This document shows positions 1-9,192 of a stretch of DNA of 64,000 nt, piece after piece. Both the position numbers and the translations under genes were made by a program. The notes beneath the pieces were generated by a model. That model made no database searches. It saw only the letters and a list, made by a program, of their open reading frames with translations, and had not been told where the DNA came from. The DNA comes from Belliella buryatensis. GTDB taxonomy: Bacteria > Bacteroidota > Bacteroidia > Cytophagales > Cyclobacteriaceae. Where the stretch lies: positions 124,001 through 188,000 of the forward strand of contig NZ_FZOK01000004.1 in NCBI RefSeq assembly GCF_900188245.1, written 5' to 3'. How positions within the stretch are numbered: the first letter of the stretch is position 1; each line of letters opens with the position of its first letter.

Positions 1-482
1 TCAATAGTACCTCCCCGCATCACTACGCCGGGCATTTTTCTAATTAATTCATCAGCATTGGCTTGTGGACGAGTTTTGAATGCATTGGCATTGAAAGCCA
101 CCGTATCACCTTTGACTTCACCAGTCAGAATCTGTGCCTTGATTTCAAAAGTTTCTAACAATTCCCCATCTTCAGATATTTCAATATCACCAAGGTTATT
201 ATTTTCTAACCTTTCTATCTTTTTTGTGAATTTAGTATAACCAACAAAAGTCACTTCTATGTTGAAAGTATTGATTGTGGGCTTCTTGAAAGAAAATACA
301 CCATTTCCATCCGTGAATGTAGATGCGATCGTCTCGTTAAACTCGGATTTGATAAACACATAAGCACCCGGAAGGGTCTCTTTGGTGTTTTTATCCACTA
401 CTCTACCACTGATAGATTGAGCAATACTATTTGACGAGAGAATCAGAAGAAATCCAAGAAGAAGAAAAGTATTTTTAAGCAT
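1..482 (-). CDS. Outer-membrane receptor-like protein, N-terminal part (runs off window)
   Basis: Read on the minus strand from ATG at 482, about 160 residues are visible before the window edge. The first 22 residues form a Sec signal peptide (MLKNTF... ending SIAQ). Residues about 23-110 form a carboxypeptidase-regulatory-like beta-sandwich (SISGRVVDKNTKETLPGAYV), the usual N-terminal module of Bacteroidota TonB-dependent receptors and related outer-membrane barrels. The last visible part (NADELIRKMPGVVM) resembles the start of a plug domain. The barrel lies outside the window, so the substrate cannot be stated. A non-TonB outer-membrane beta-barrel family with the same N-terminus is the main alternative. 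Confidence 0.75.
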   Translation of the reverse strand, partial: MLKNTFLLLGFLLILSSNSIAQSISGRVVDKNTKETLPGAYVFIKSEFNETIASTFTDGNGVFSFKKPTINTFNIEVTFVGYTKFTKKIERLENNNLGDIEISEDGELLETFEIKAQILTGEVKGDTVAFNANAFKTRPQANADELIRKMPGVVMRGGTI

Positions 483-763
483 TTTGTTAATTGAATGAAT
501 GATAAACTCTAGGTTTTGAATTAGGTTTGAATCAATTACAAAATTAGATTTTCCACCATCCTAACTCAAACCATTAGTCAAATAGAAAGTCCACTTACTT
601 TACCTTTATGTTATTGGTTTAAAACAAATGCTGAAAGGTTTAAAAATCCGATTAATAATAACAAACTGATCAAAAACAGCGAAATTGAGCATTTACATTT
701 TCCAAAGAAAATTGATTAAATTACCGACTATAACAAACAACCTTTTTACGCAGCAAAAAAACT

Positions 764-1240
764 ATGAAAAAGCAACTCTTAAATTTCGGTTTTGTCTTGG
801 CAATGGCTTCAATGATGATCTCTTGCCAAAAGTCTAAAGAGACTGAAAATCTAGTGATAGATGACGAAATGTTTGAAACAGGTGAGATTCCTGATGATTT
901 TATCGATCATCATACTGCTATGACTTCATTAGATTATATGGGCATTTACAAAGGCGTGCTCCCATGTGCAGATTGTGAAGGTATTGAAACAATTATCGAA
1001 TTGGGAAGTGGAAATTCTTATGTTAAAAAAGTTATATATCTCGGAAAAGGAGATCAAAAAGTTATAGAAAGCGGTGGCACCTTTACTTGGAATGATGACG
1101 GTAATACTATTACGCTTAATGAAGAGGATGCCCCAAATATGTACTTCGTTGGTGAAAATGTACTCTTTCATCTTGACCTAGATGGTAATAGAATTGAGGG
1201 AGAATTGGCTTCTAAATATAGACTTGAGAAAACTTCTTGA
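764..1240 (+). CDS. NlpE-like lipoprotein
   Basis: A 158-residue exported lipoprotein. The signal peptide ends in a lipobox with Cys21 (MMISC). Residues 61-74 read IYKGVLPCADCEGI, the CxxC signature (Cys68, Cys71) of the NlpE N-terminal domain, followed by a short beta-rich region typical of that small barrel. In Enterobacteria NlpE senses surface and lipoprotein stress and affects copper tolerance; here only membership of the family is supported, not that role. It is a single-gene unit: a divergent receptor gene lies upstream and a strong hairpin terminator follows about 30 bp downstream. Confidence 0.75.
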   Translation: MKKQLLNFGFVLAMASMMISCQKSKETENLVIDDEMFETGEIPDDFIDHHTAMTSLDYMGIYKGVLPCADCEGIETIIELGSGNSYVKKVIYLGKGDQKVIESGGTFTWNDDGNTITLNEEDAPNMYFVGENVLFHLDLDGNRIEGELASKYRLEKTS

Positions 1241-1268
1241 GGCACTTCTTTTTCACTTTTAAGAAACA

Positions 1269-1308
1269 ATAAAAAAAGCCTGGTCTAACGATCAGGCTTT
1301 TTTTATTG
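1269..1308. terminator. Bidirectional hairpin terminator
   Basis: The sequence AAAAAAAGCCTG, a loop of about 10 nt, then CAGGCTTTTTTT forms an A/T-flanked hairpin between the convergent NlpE-like gene and the tricorn-like protease. It can act on both strands. Confidence 0.8.
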
Positions 1309-1358
1309 TTAATTTAATTATTGAACAAAGTACACATAATAAATTGATTACAAATACT

Positions 1359-4300
1359 TTAATTTACATCTTTTAATAGCTCTACAACTGCTTTCTCCAA
1401 TTGTTGATCAACACCTTTATCTATTTTACCCGGCATATTTTTTACTTGGAATTGAGGAGCAGTTTCATTGTTTTCCATCCACTCCCCAGCTTTGTTTTTT
1501 GCTGAAATTGGAACCACACCCCATCTAGTTCCATCGGGCAAAGATTCCCAACCAGCAAAAGAACAAGTACCCGGAGTCGGCATGCCAACCGTTTTCCCAA
1601 TATTCAAATCAGTATAACCACAAGCAAAACAATGTCCGTCTGAATAGTTAGCCTCATTGAACATAGCCAAAGTTGGTTTGGTCCATCTGAAAGTAGGCTC
1701 ATAACCTACATCTCTATCTTCTGTAGCATAAGTGATGAATTTTTCTCCTGTAAAAAACATGGCTAAATCAGCAACCAAATCACCACCACCATTGAATCTG
1801 GTATCTACGATGACACCTTCTTTGTCATGGAATTTACCCATCATTTCTTCATAAGTATTTCTATAAGGTCCATCAGACATACCAGGAATATGCACATAGC
1901 CTAACTTACCTTCTGAAAGCTTCTCTACCTCTTCTTGATTCTTCTTAACCCAGCGGGTGTAGAGCAACCTATTTTCTTCACCCAAAGAAATAGGCTTCAC
2001 AGTTATTTGCTGGCGACTATTATTACTTGGATCTACTATTTCTAGTAAAGTAAACTTATTAGCCTTTCTATTGAAATATTGGGCTACATCCTTATCAGAA
2101 GATATGGTTTCTCCATCAATTTTTTCGATGACCATGCCAGCCTTGATATTTAGGTCTGATTTATCAAGTGGTGAGCCTTTGATGATTTCAGTTATCTTAA
2201 TTCCGTCACCTTGGTGGGAATAATCCATGAATATCCCCAATGAAGCAGTGGCATCAGATTGAGGAACACTTCTATTGTATCTCGCACCAGCATGGGATAC
2301 GTTCAACTCTCCTATCAGTTCTGAAAGCATCTCTGCAAACTCATAGCCATTTCCAATGTGAGGAAGGTATTTTTCATATGATGCTGCTAGCGCGTCCCAG
2401 TCTACTCCATGCATATCAGGAGTATAGAACACACCTTTGGTTCTGATCTTAATATGTTCAAAAAGATGTGCTCTTTCTGCTTCCGTGTCCATGCTCATTT
2501 CACCTGCAATTCTGATCGCCTCTCTTTTGGTACCATTGCTGGTGATTTTAGCTATGGTTCCTCCACTAAGTAAATAAAGGTTTTTCATCTCCTTATCCCA
2601 TTCCAAACTTCCTCCTCCTGCATCAAGCTTCAATTCCATTTTTGTCTCCTTGGTACGCAGGTCTGTACTCCATAGGTTCATGCCTTTTTCAAACCTCGCC
2701 AAATAATATAACTTCTCACCATCTTTATCCAAAACTGCATCTCCTAATGAAGATGAATGTATGGTAAGTCTAGCCTTACGGTCTACGAGGTCTTCCCAAT
2801 CGAATTTCAGATCCTCAACTTTCTTGTCGTCTTTCTTTTCATCTTTTTTATCATCACCTTTTTTATTGGCTTTCTCCACTTCCTTCATCAGGTCATAATC
2901 TTCTTTGCTCAGGCTGAACTTCTCAAATGCATCTTTGGTGAAAAACAAGGTATAAACATCATTTTGTGCACCTCCACTTGTAGCGAAACCTTTCAAACCA
3001 TCTCTATTGGAAAACCAAAGCATTTGCTTGCCACCATTTACCCATTTGGCACTTCTATCTCCATATCCACTCTTGGTCAGGTTTTCCATTGGTTTCTTAC
3101 CTGTGGCATCTAACAACACGATCTCTCCATTGGCCATGGTTGGTCTATAAGATGCTAGCAACCACTTACTATCTGGACTCCAATTGAAATACTGATCACC
3201 ATCTCTCATGTGCATTAAATGCTCAGGTCCCATCAAGGTTACAGTAGATTTATCTCCCAAATCCATTACTTTCAAGCTTCTTCTTCCTTCGATATAAGCC
3301 AACTTTTTCCCATCAGGGGATATCTGAGGCTGATAATTATCATATTCATTTGAAACTAGCACTTCTTCTTTTATCAATGTACTAGCAAAGAAAAATGGCT
3401 CTTCTTTTTCTCTAACTTTCTTAGCTTGATAAATCGTCCACTTCCCATCACGCTCGCTTGCATAAACCAATGACTTACCATCTGGAGCAAACTGTACAAA
3501 TTGTTCCTGCTCTGGTGTACTTGTAATTCGCTTGGTCAATGCACCATCTACTGAGGTTACAAAAACTTCACCTCGAGCAATAAAGGCAATTTCCTTTCCA
3601 TCTGGAGAAATAGACATCTCTCTTACACCCCCATTGATGGAGATAAAGCTGTCTGAATTACTGATTGGTTGTGTTTTGATCGCTACATCAACTTTTTTAG
3701 GACTTTCACCCTCCTTCATCGTGTATAATTCTCCATCATAGGAGAATGATAGCAATCCATTGTCTGCAATTGATAAAAATCTCACTGGAAAATCCTTTAA
3801 TTCAGTCAACGCCTTTTTCTGAGTTGGATTCTCCAAGTTCATTTTGAAAACATTGAAACTTCCTTTTTCCTCAGAGAGGTAATAAATATCCTTATCTCCT
3901 GGAGCAAAAACTGGATTTCTGTCTTCACCACCAAAACTTGTCAACATTTTATGGGTATTGCTTTCACTATCATAAACCCAGATATCTCTTGTAATTGCAG
4001 ACTGATGTTTTTTTCTCCATTCATTTTCTCCACCTTTCTTGTCTTGATAGATCATCTTTTTACCATCAGCACTTACTTTAACATATTCTGCTGGTAGCGT
4101 CCAAACTTGATCTACCCGACCACCTTTGGTGGGTACTTGGTACAATTCAGGCTGCGAGCCCGTTGGATATTGTCTATGCTCAGCTAAATCTTGTCTAACT
4201 CCCCCAAAAATCACATGATTGCCATCTGCTGAAAAAGTGTAAGGCATCTCGTCATTAGAATGATAAGTCAACCTACTTGCAGCTCCTCCTTCTGCATCCA

Positions 4301-4583
4301 TGATGAAAACATCAAAATTGCCATATCGGTCTGATGCAAATGCAATCTTTTGACTATCCTTACTCCAAACTGGCATAAAGTCATGTGCTTCGTGGAAAGT
4401 CAATTGTATGGCTTTCCCCCCAATGGTTGGAACAGTATAAAGATCTCCTTTGTAAGTAAAGGCAATCTTGGAACCATCAGGAGAAATTGCCGAATACCTC
4501 AGCCAATTAGGTGCATCTTGTGCAGATGCAATCCCCATGATTCCGCTCAAGAGCAAACTCAAATAAATTTTTATGAATTTCAT
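1359..4583 (-). CDS. Tricorn-like S41 family protease
   Basis: A 1074-residue exported protease. Residues 1-21 are a signal peptide (ending GIASA). A long region of WD/PD40-type beta-propeller repeats (SPDGSKIAF, SPDGKEIAFIA and similar) fills residues 22 to about 690, interrupted by a very charged Lys/Asp linker near 575-600. A PDZ domain follows (about 780-860), then the S41 catalytic domain. The sequence NEANYSDGH places the likely nucleophile at Ser981, and FNGGGDLVADL is the conserved Gly-rich strand. Archaeal tricorn degrades oligopeptides from the proteasome; bacterial homologues with signal peptides are probably periplasmic peptidases. The gene stands alone behind its own terminator. 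Confidence 0.9.
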   Translation of the reverse strand: MKFIKIYLSLLLSGIMGIASAQDAPNWLRYSAISPDGSKIAFTYKGDLYTVPTIGGKAIQLTFHEAHDFMPVWSKDSQKIAFASDRYGNFDVFIMDAEGGAASRLTYHSNDEMPYTFSADGNHVIFGGVRQDLAEHRQYPTGSQPELYQVPTKGGRVDQVWTLPAEYVKVSADGKKMIYQDKKGGENEWRKKHQSAITRDIWVYDSESNTHKMLTSFGGEDRNPVFAPGDKDIYYLSEEKGSFNVFKMNLENPTQKKALTELKDFPVRFLSIADNGLLSFSYDGELYTMKEGESPKKVDVAIKTQPISNSDSFISINGGVREMSISPDGKEIAFIARGEVFVTSVDGALTKRITSTPEQEQFVQFAPDGKSLVYASERDGKWTIYQAKKVREKEEPFFFASTLIKEEVLVSNEYDNYQPQISPDGKKLAYIEGRRSLKVMDLGDKSTVTLMGPEHLMHMRDGDQYFNWSPDSKWLLASYRPTMANGEIVLLDATGKKPMENLTKSGYGDRSAKWVNGGKQMLWFSNRDGLKGFATSGGAQNDVYTLFFTKDAFEKFSLSKEDYDLMKEVEKANKKGDDKKDEKKDDKKVEDLKFDWEDLVDRKARLTIHSSSLGDAVLDKDGEKLYYLARFEKGMNLWSTDLRTKETKMELKLDAGGGSLEWDKEMKNLYLLSGGTIAKITSNGTKREAIRIAGEMSMDTEAERAHLFEHIKIRTKGVFYTPDMHGVDWDALAASYEKYLPHIGNGYEFAEMLSELIGELNVSHAGARYNRSVPQSDATASLGIFMDYSHQGDGIKITEIIKGSPLDKSDLNIKAGMVIEKIDGETISSDKDVAQYFNRKANKFTLLEIVDPSNNSRQQITVKPISLGEENRLLYTRWVKKNQEEVEKLSEGKLGYVHIPGMSDGPYRNTYEEMMGKFHDKEGVIVDTRFNGGGDLVADLAMFFTGEKFITYATEDRDVGYEPTFRWTKPTLAMFNEANYSDGHCFACGYTDLNIGKTVGMPTPGTCSFAGWESLPDGTRWGVVPISAKNKAGEWMENNETAPQFQVKNMPGKIDKGVDQQLEKAVVELLKDVN

Positions 4584-4671
4584 AGTTAACGTTTAAGATT
4601 AGGTTTTAAAAATAAAGAATAAAAGCCCATTCAAAAGGGATTTTTACATTAATGGACAAAAGAAGATAAAT

Positions 4672-6339
4672 TCAGAAAGGAGATTCCACTTGGAAACTCA
4701 CTCGCTCTTTGGAATTGGGGTGCGTGAACTCTAGGTAAGCTGCATGAAGATGAAGCCTATTGCTTTTTTGCCCATACAAATCATCACCAACGATCGGTGT
4801 TCCCAATCCACTTGGATGTGCTGCGTGGACTCGGAGCTGGTGCGTCCGACCTGTGATTGGAAAAAAGGAAATCCTTGTTTGACCGTTTATAATCTCTATT
4901 ACTTCAAATTTTGTTTTTGCTGGTTTTCCATATTGATAACAAACCATTTGTCTGGGTCTATTGTCTAAATCTACCCTAATTGGTAAATCAATCAATCCCT
5001 GCTTAGATGAAACAATGCCATTCAGCAAAGCGATGTAACGTTTTGTGACTGTCCTTTTGATAAATTGTGCTTGGAGTTGTGTATGAGCTACTTTTGTTTT
5101 AGCTACCAAAATAATCCCAGAAGTACTCTGATCCAGCCTATGCACCAGTACAGCATCTGGATGAAGCGCAGTAATTCTTTTTTGAACAGAGTCACTGATA
5201 TGCTTACCTGGTACAGATAGAAATTCCGCCGGCTTATTGATGACCATCAAAGCATCATCTTCATAGATGATGTCCAATTGCTTACCTTCAGCAGGATTTT
5301 TAAGCATGGGGTTTTCTTCTACTTGCAAGCCTTGCAGCATATGCCCCAAAATAGGCTCACACTTAGACCTACAAGCAGGGTAAAATTCACCATGTCTTCT
5401 AACCTCTGACTTAGGCGGTCTCCCCCACCAAAATTCAGCCAAGGCTATCGGATGCAAACCATATTTGAAAGCATAATGGAGCAACTTAGGTGCAGCACAT
5501 TCACCTGCCGCGGCAGGTATAGGAAGCTTTAATTCTTCTTTAAATATTTGCTTCAAGCTTTTCCATTTTTGATTCGCATTCAAAAACTTATACTGATCAA
5601 AAAGCTGATCTTGTAATTGCTGTGACCTTTCTTTCCTCTCTGATTTCAATCTTGCGATCAATTCTTGACGAGGTTCTAGTTCCTTTTCCTTAACAGTGAT
5701 CTTGTCCAACCATTCTTTTTCCAAAACCCTTTGAAAATACTGCATACGTAGACTTTCTTCTCGCTGTCCTTCCATCAAGGTTTCGTATTCTTCGGATAAT
5801 AGAATTTTTGAAGCTTCTGTACGGATGGCCTTTCTTCTCTTTTGTGCCTGCTTCACTTGATCTCTACCAGCGAAGATTTCATCATTTGCCTGCATTTTCA
5901 GCTGCTTCAATTCATCCAGAGCATCTAAAAAGTCATTGTCAAGCTCAATTTCCTTAATTTTTGTATTAAGAGCATTCAAGACTGCTTCCTCTTGTTTGAA
6001 AAAGCCGTCTTCTGCTAACATATCGAAAACGGGAGGAACAAAATATTGATGGTGATTGCTATCTGCTAACTTTCCTGAAAACGCAGCTAGAAAACCAATT
6101 TCCTCATTTGGCTTTTTGACCACCAATACGCCAAACATCTTACCAATTGCTAAGCTTTCGTCATCTGGATCAAATCCAAAATTATGTTTCCAGTCTTGTT
6201 GATGCGTCAGATAATCTTGCAGTTGAAACGCTGCTATTTTGGCTATAGGTGAGGGTTCATAATAAAACGGGAAGTTAAAAATCTCCGGAATTTCGTAACT
6301 CTCGATGGCATGTTGAAAAGCTATAAATTTATCTGGCAC
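4672..6339 (-). CDS. RluA-family RNA pseudouridine synthase with long N-terminal coiled region
   Basis: A 555-residue protein whose C-terminal 200 residues carry the RluA catalytic motif HRLDQSTSGIIL, with the catalytic aspartate at 403, plus the ITGRTHQLRVH strand. It should isomerise specific uridines in rRNA or tRNA. It is far longer than RluA or RluD (about 220-330 aa). The N-terminal half (about 130-280) is a Lys/Glu-rich predicted coiled coil, and a central segment with CRSKCEPILGH precedes the catalytic domain. The target nucleotide cannot be inferred. The RluA assignment is firm; the exact subfamily is not. Confidence 0.88.
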   Translation of the reverse strand: MPDKFIAFQHAIESYEIPEIFNFPFYYEPSPIAKIAAFQLQDYLTHQQDWKHNFGFDPDDESLAIGKMFGVLVVKKPNEEIGFLAAFSGKLADSNHHQYFVPPVFDMLAEDGFFKQEEAVLNALNTKIKEIELDNDFLDALDELKQLKMQANDEIFAGRDQVKQAQKRRKAIRTEASKILLSEEYETLMEGQREESLRMQYFQRVLEKEWLDKITVKEKELEPRQELIARLKSERKERSQQLQDQLFDQYKFLNANQKWKSLKQIFKEELKLPIPAAAGECAAPKLLHYAFKYGLHPIALAEFWWGRPPKSEVRRHGEFYPACRSKCEPILGHMLQGLQVEENPMLKNPAEGKQLDIIYEDDALMVINKPAEFLSVPGKHISDSVQKRITALHPDAVLVHRLDQSTSGIILVAKTKVAHTQLQAQFIKRTVTKRYIALLNGIVSSKQGLIDLPIRVDLDNRPRQMVCYQYGKPAKTKFEVIEIINGQTRISFFPITGRTHQLRVHAAHPSGLGTPIVGDDLYGQKSNRLHLHAAYLEFTHPNSKERVSFQVESPF

Positions 6340-6480
6340 GATGCTGATTAAGTTGATCTTGGCTCAAAATTATAGGTTCTCAGGCAAATGTCAGCTAATT
6401 GTTTATAAAAAGAATGACTTAACCCCTAGACAACTTTGAACGTATTTTTCAGTATATTTAATAGAACCAACTACATTCCT

Positions 6481-8769
6481 ATGCTACATTCAGATTTTCT
6501 TCAGGAAAACCCAAAACTTTTAATTTTCCTCCCAATATACTACACCTTATGGGCTGATAGTGTACTTACACCGACTGAGATCAAAGAAATGGAAACCTTA
6601 GTCAACAAGCAAAATTGGCTAAAGAAAAAAGAGAAGACTTGGTTGCTTCAGCAATTAGATCCACAGAATCCTCCAAAGCCTAAAGAACTGAAAGCATGGA
6701 GAAAAGAAATCAAATCTCTTAAGCTCAATTCTGAAACAAGTTTAACAGAAATTGGGGTATCTTTAGCAACAAAATATGCTAGTGATATCTCCTTCATCCC
6801 GAAGACAATTCAAAGTTTTGAGAAAACGGAAGAGTTACTAGGTCTCTTGGGTAAAGAAGCCAGGTACAGTTTCCAAGCTGGCCATCAAACTATCACCACT
6901 TCACATCATGCAGAGCAAAATTTTGAGGTCAAGGAAATGACCAAGATTTTGGATGGAAGACAGGTAGATTTAATCAAAAGGGTCAAGACTGTCATTTCGG
7001 ATCCTTCATTTGCTTTCCAAGAATTTGAAAGTTTGACAGCGCAACGAGAGCAAACTTTATTGTGGTGTCAGGAATTGGCGAAACAGGGGTTTGGCGCATG
7101 GGCTTTCCCCAAATTTGCTAATGGAAAGGATGATATGGAAGGATATTTCACCATAATGGAAACGCTTTCCTACCACGATTTGAGTATGGTCATCAAATTT
7201 GGAGTCCAATTTGGGCTTTGGGGTATGAGTGTTTATTTTTTGGGAACAGACAAGCATCATCAAAAGTACCTGAAGGACATCGGAAGTCTAAAGCTTCCTG
7301 GTTGTTTTGCGATGACAGAGACTGGTCATGGTTCAAATGTCAGAGGCTTAGAAACAACTGCAACTTACGATCATCAAAATAAAACCTTTACCATCCATAC
7401 ACCCAATCCAGATGCAAGGAAAGAATACATTGGTAATGCCGCACTTCATGGACAAAAAGCCACTGTATTCGCCAAACTGATCATCAATGGTGAAGATTTT
7501 GGTGTTAATGCTTTTATTGTTCCTTTGAGAACAGTTAATGGTGATATGATTGAAGGAGTGAAAATTGAAGATTGTGGCAGAAAGATGGGCTTAAATGGAG
7601 TCGATAACGGTGTAATCTATTTCAATCAAGTGGTCATCCCAAAAGAAAACATGCTGGATAAATTCTCCACTGTCAATGAAGCTGGTGAATTTGAAAGTCC
7701 AATCAGTTCTGATAATAGGAGGTTTTTTACCATGCTAGGCACTTTGGTTGGTGGTAGAATTGGGATACCAAGATCTGCCCTATCTGCCACTAAGGTTGGT
7801 TTAACAATTGCAATCCGTCATGCAGAGAAAAGAAAACAATTTGGGCCAGAAGGTGGTGAGGAAGTTCCAATTTTGAACTACAGGATGCATCAACGTCGAT
7901 TGATGCCACCTTTGGCCACAAGCTATGCACTTCATTTTGCACTTAGGTATTTAACAAAACGGTTTTTAGATCGAAGTGAAGACGATGCTCAGGAAATCGA
8001 AGCATTAGCAGCAGGTCTGAAAGCATACAGCACATGGTTTACGACGGCTACTTTGCAAGAATGCAGGGAAGCTTGTGGTGGTAAAGGGTACTTGTCAGAA
8101 AATAGGATTGATGCATTAAAAAATGATACTGATGTGTACACCACTTTTGAAGGTGACAATGTAGTCTTGATGCAACTAGTCGCAAAAAACAGGCTTACAG
8201 AATTCAGACAAGAATTTGGGGATATGAATATGTTCACAATTTTCAATTACGTCGCCAATCAAGCAAAAACGACCATTACTGAAAAAAACCCACTGATTGT
8301 CAGAAGTACTGATCAAACTCACTTACTGGACATGGATTTCCACTTAAGCGCCTTTAAATACAGGGAAAGAGCCATACTTTCAAGTGCAGCACAGCGAATC
8401 AAAAGACATATAGACCAAGGCATGGATTCATTTGATGCCTTCAATGTAGTTCAGCATCATTTGATCAATGTAGGTCAAGCCTATATTGAAAGGGTAATCT
8501 TGGAAGAATTTCAAAAAGTAGTCATGGAAACAAAAGATCAAGGCACACAAGAAGCTTTGGAACAACTTTGTCAATTATTTGCTCTTCATACCATAGAGAA
8601 AAATAGAGGATGGTATCTCGAGCAAGGTTATATGGAAGGTGTGAAAACAAAAGCAATAAGAAAAGAAGTCAACCAGCTATGTTGGGAAATCAGAAAAAAT
8701 GCCTTAGCGCTTACCGATGCCTTTGATATCCCAGAAAGCTGTATTGCAGCACCAATTGCGAGAAGATAA
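6481..8769 (+). CDS. Acyl-CoA oxidase/dehydrogenase family protein
   Basis: About 762 residues from the ATG at 6481. An upstream in-frame TTG at 6436 adds 15 residues but is a less likely start. The flavoenzyme core is clear: CFAMTETGHGSN (flavin/substrate loop), the IGIPRSALSATKVGLTIAIRHAEKRKQFG helix region, and the C-terminal FEGDNVVLMQLVAKN block typical of acyl-CoA oxidase-type proteins, whose length (650-780 aa) it shares. It should introduce the 2,3 double bond into acyl-CoA in beta-oxidation. Whether electrons go to oxygen or to an electron-transfer protein cannot be told. A thiolase lies 48 kb away at 56.3 kb, not in the same operon. Confidence 0.87.
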   Translation: MLHSDFLQENPKLLIFLPIYYTLWADSVLTPTEIKEMETLVNKQNWLKKKEKTWLLQQLDPQNPPKPKELKAWRKEIKSLKLNSETSLTEIGVSLATKYASDISFIPKTIQSFEKTEELLGLLGKEARYSFQAGHQTITTSHHAEQNFEVKEMTKILDGRQVDLIKRVKTVISDPSFAFQEFESLTAQREQTLLWCQELAKQGFGAWAFPKFANGKDDMEGYFTIMETLSYHDLSMVIKFGVQFGLWGMSVYFLGTDKHHQKYLKDIGSLKLPGCFAMTETGHGSNVRGLETTATYDHQNKTFTIHTPNPDARKEYIGNAALHGQKATVFAKLIINGEDFGVNAFIVPLRTVNGDMIEGVKIEDCGRKMGLNGVDNGVIYFNQVVIPKENMLDKFSTVNEAGEFESPISSDNRRFFTMLGTLVGGRIGIPRSALSATKVGLTIAIRHAEKRKQFGPEGGEEVPILNYRMHQRRLMPPLATSYALHFALRYLTKRFLDRSEDDAQEIEALAAGLKAYSTWFTTATLQECREACGGKGYLSENRIDALKNDTDVYTTFEGDNVVLMQLVAKNRLTEFRQEFGDMNMFTIFNYVANQAKTTITEKNPLIVRSTDQTHLLDMDFHLSAFKYRERAILSSAAQRIKRHIDQGMDSFDAFNVVQHHLINVGQAYIERVILEEFQKVVMETKDQGTQEALEQLCQLFALHTIEKNRGWYLEQGYMEGVKTKAIRKEVNQLCWEIRKNALALTDAFDIPESCIAAPIARR

Positions 8770-9105
8770 TCATTCAGAAGAATAATATCTTGCTTTTATA
8801 AATTTAGTACCTGATGGGACTTTTTGAACAATAAAAGTTGATTCATTGGATTTTAAGAATACACAAGATCCACAGTCAGAGAGGGTATCCATTTTGTAAC
8901 TAACAGTGTCAACTTTTATTATTTCTTTTTTATCACCCAGATAATCAATTATAATTGCAATTTTCTCATAATCAATTTCAGTTTCATTTTTAATAATGAT
9001 TCTAACAATATCATCTTTAATTTCTTCTACCTTTATTTTGATAGGTTGATTACTACATCCTACTAAAAAGAATGTGGAAAATAGGAGGATTAATATTTTT
9101 TTCAT
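8770..9105 (-). CDS. Small hypothetical lipoprotein
   Basis: I chose the ATG at 9105 because it gives a clean lipoprotein signal (MKKILILLFSTFFLVGC); the longer frame to 9144 would place 13 unrelated residues before it. The mature part is about 94 residues, beta-rich, with a Cys pair (DCGSCVF) near the C-terminus. I do not recognise the family. The stop codon abuts that of the convergent acyl-CoA oxidase with no gap, so the two transcripts overlap at their 3' ends. Confidence 0.6.
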   Translation of the reverse strand: MKKILILLFSTFFLVGCSNQPIKIKVEEIKDDIVRIIIKNETEIDYEKIAIIIDYLGDKKEIIKVDTVSYKMDTLSDCGSCVFLKSNESTFIVQKVPSGTKFIKARYYSSE

Positions 9106-9192
9106 AGCGTAGAAATTTATATCAAATATTTCAATAATCCACATATGAAAGAAATAAAAATCCTCCTATTCAATTTGTTTTCAACAGCTTAC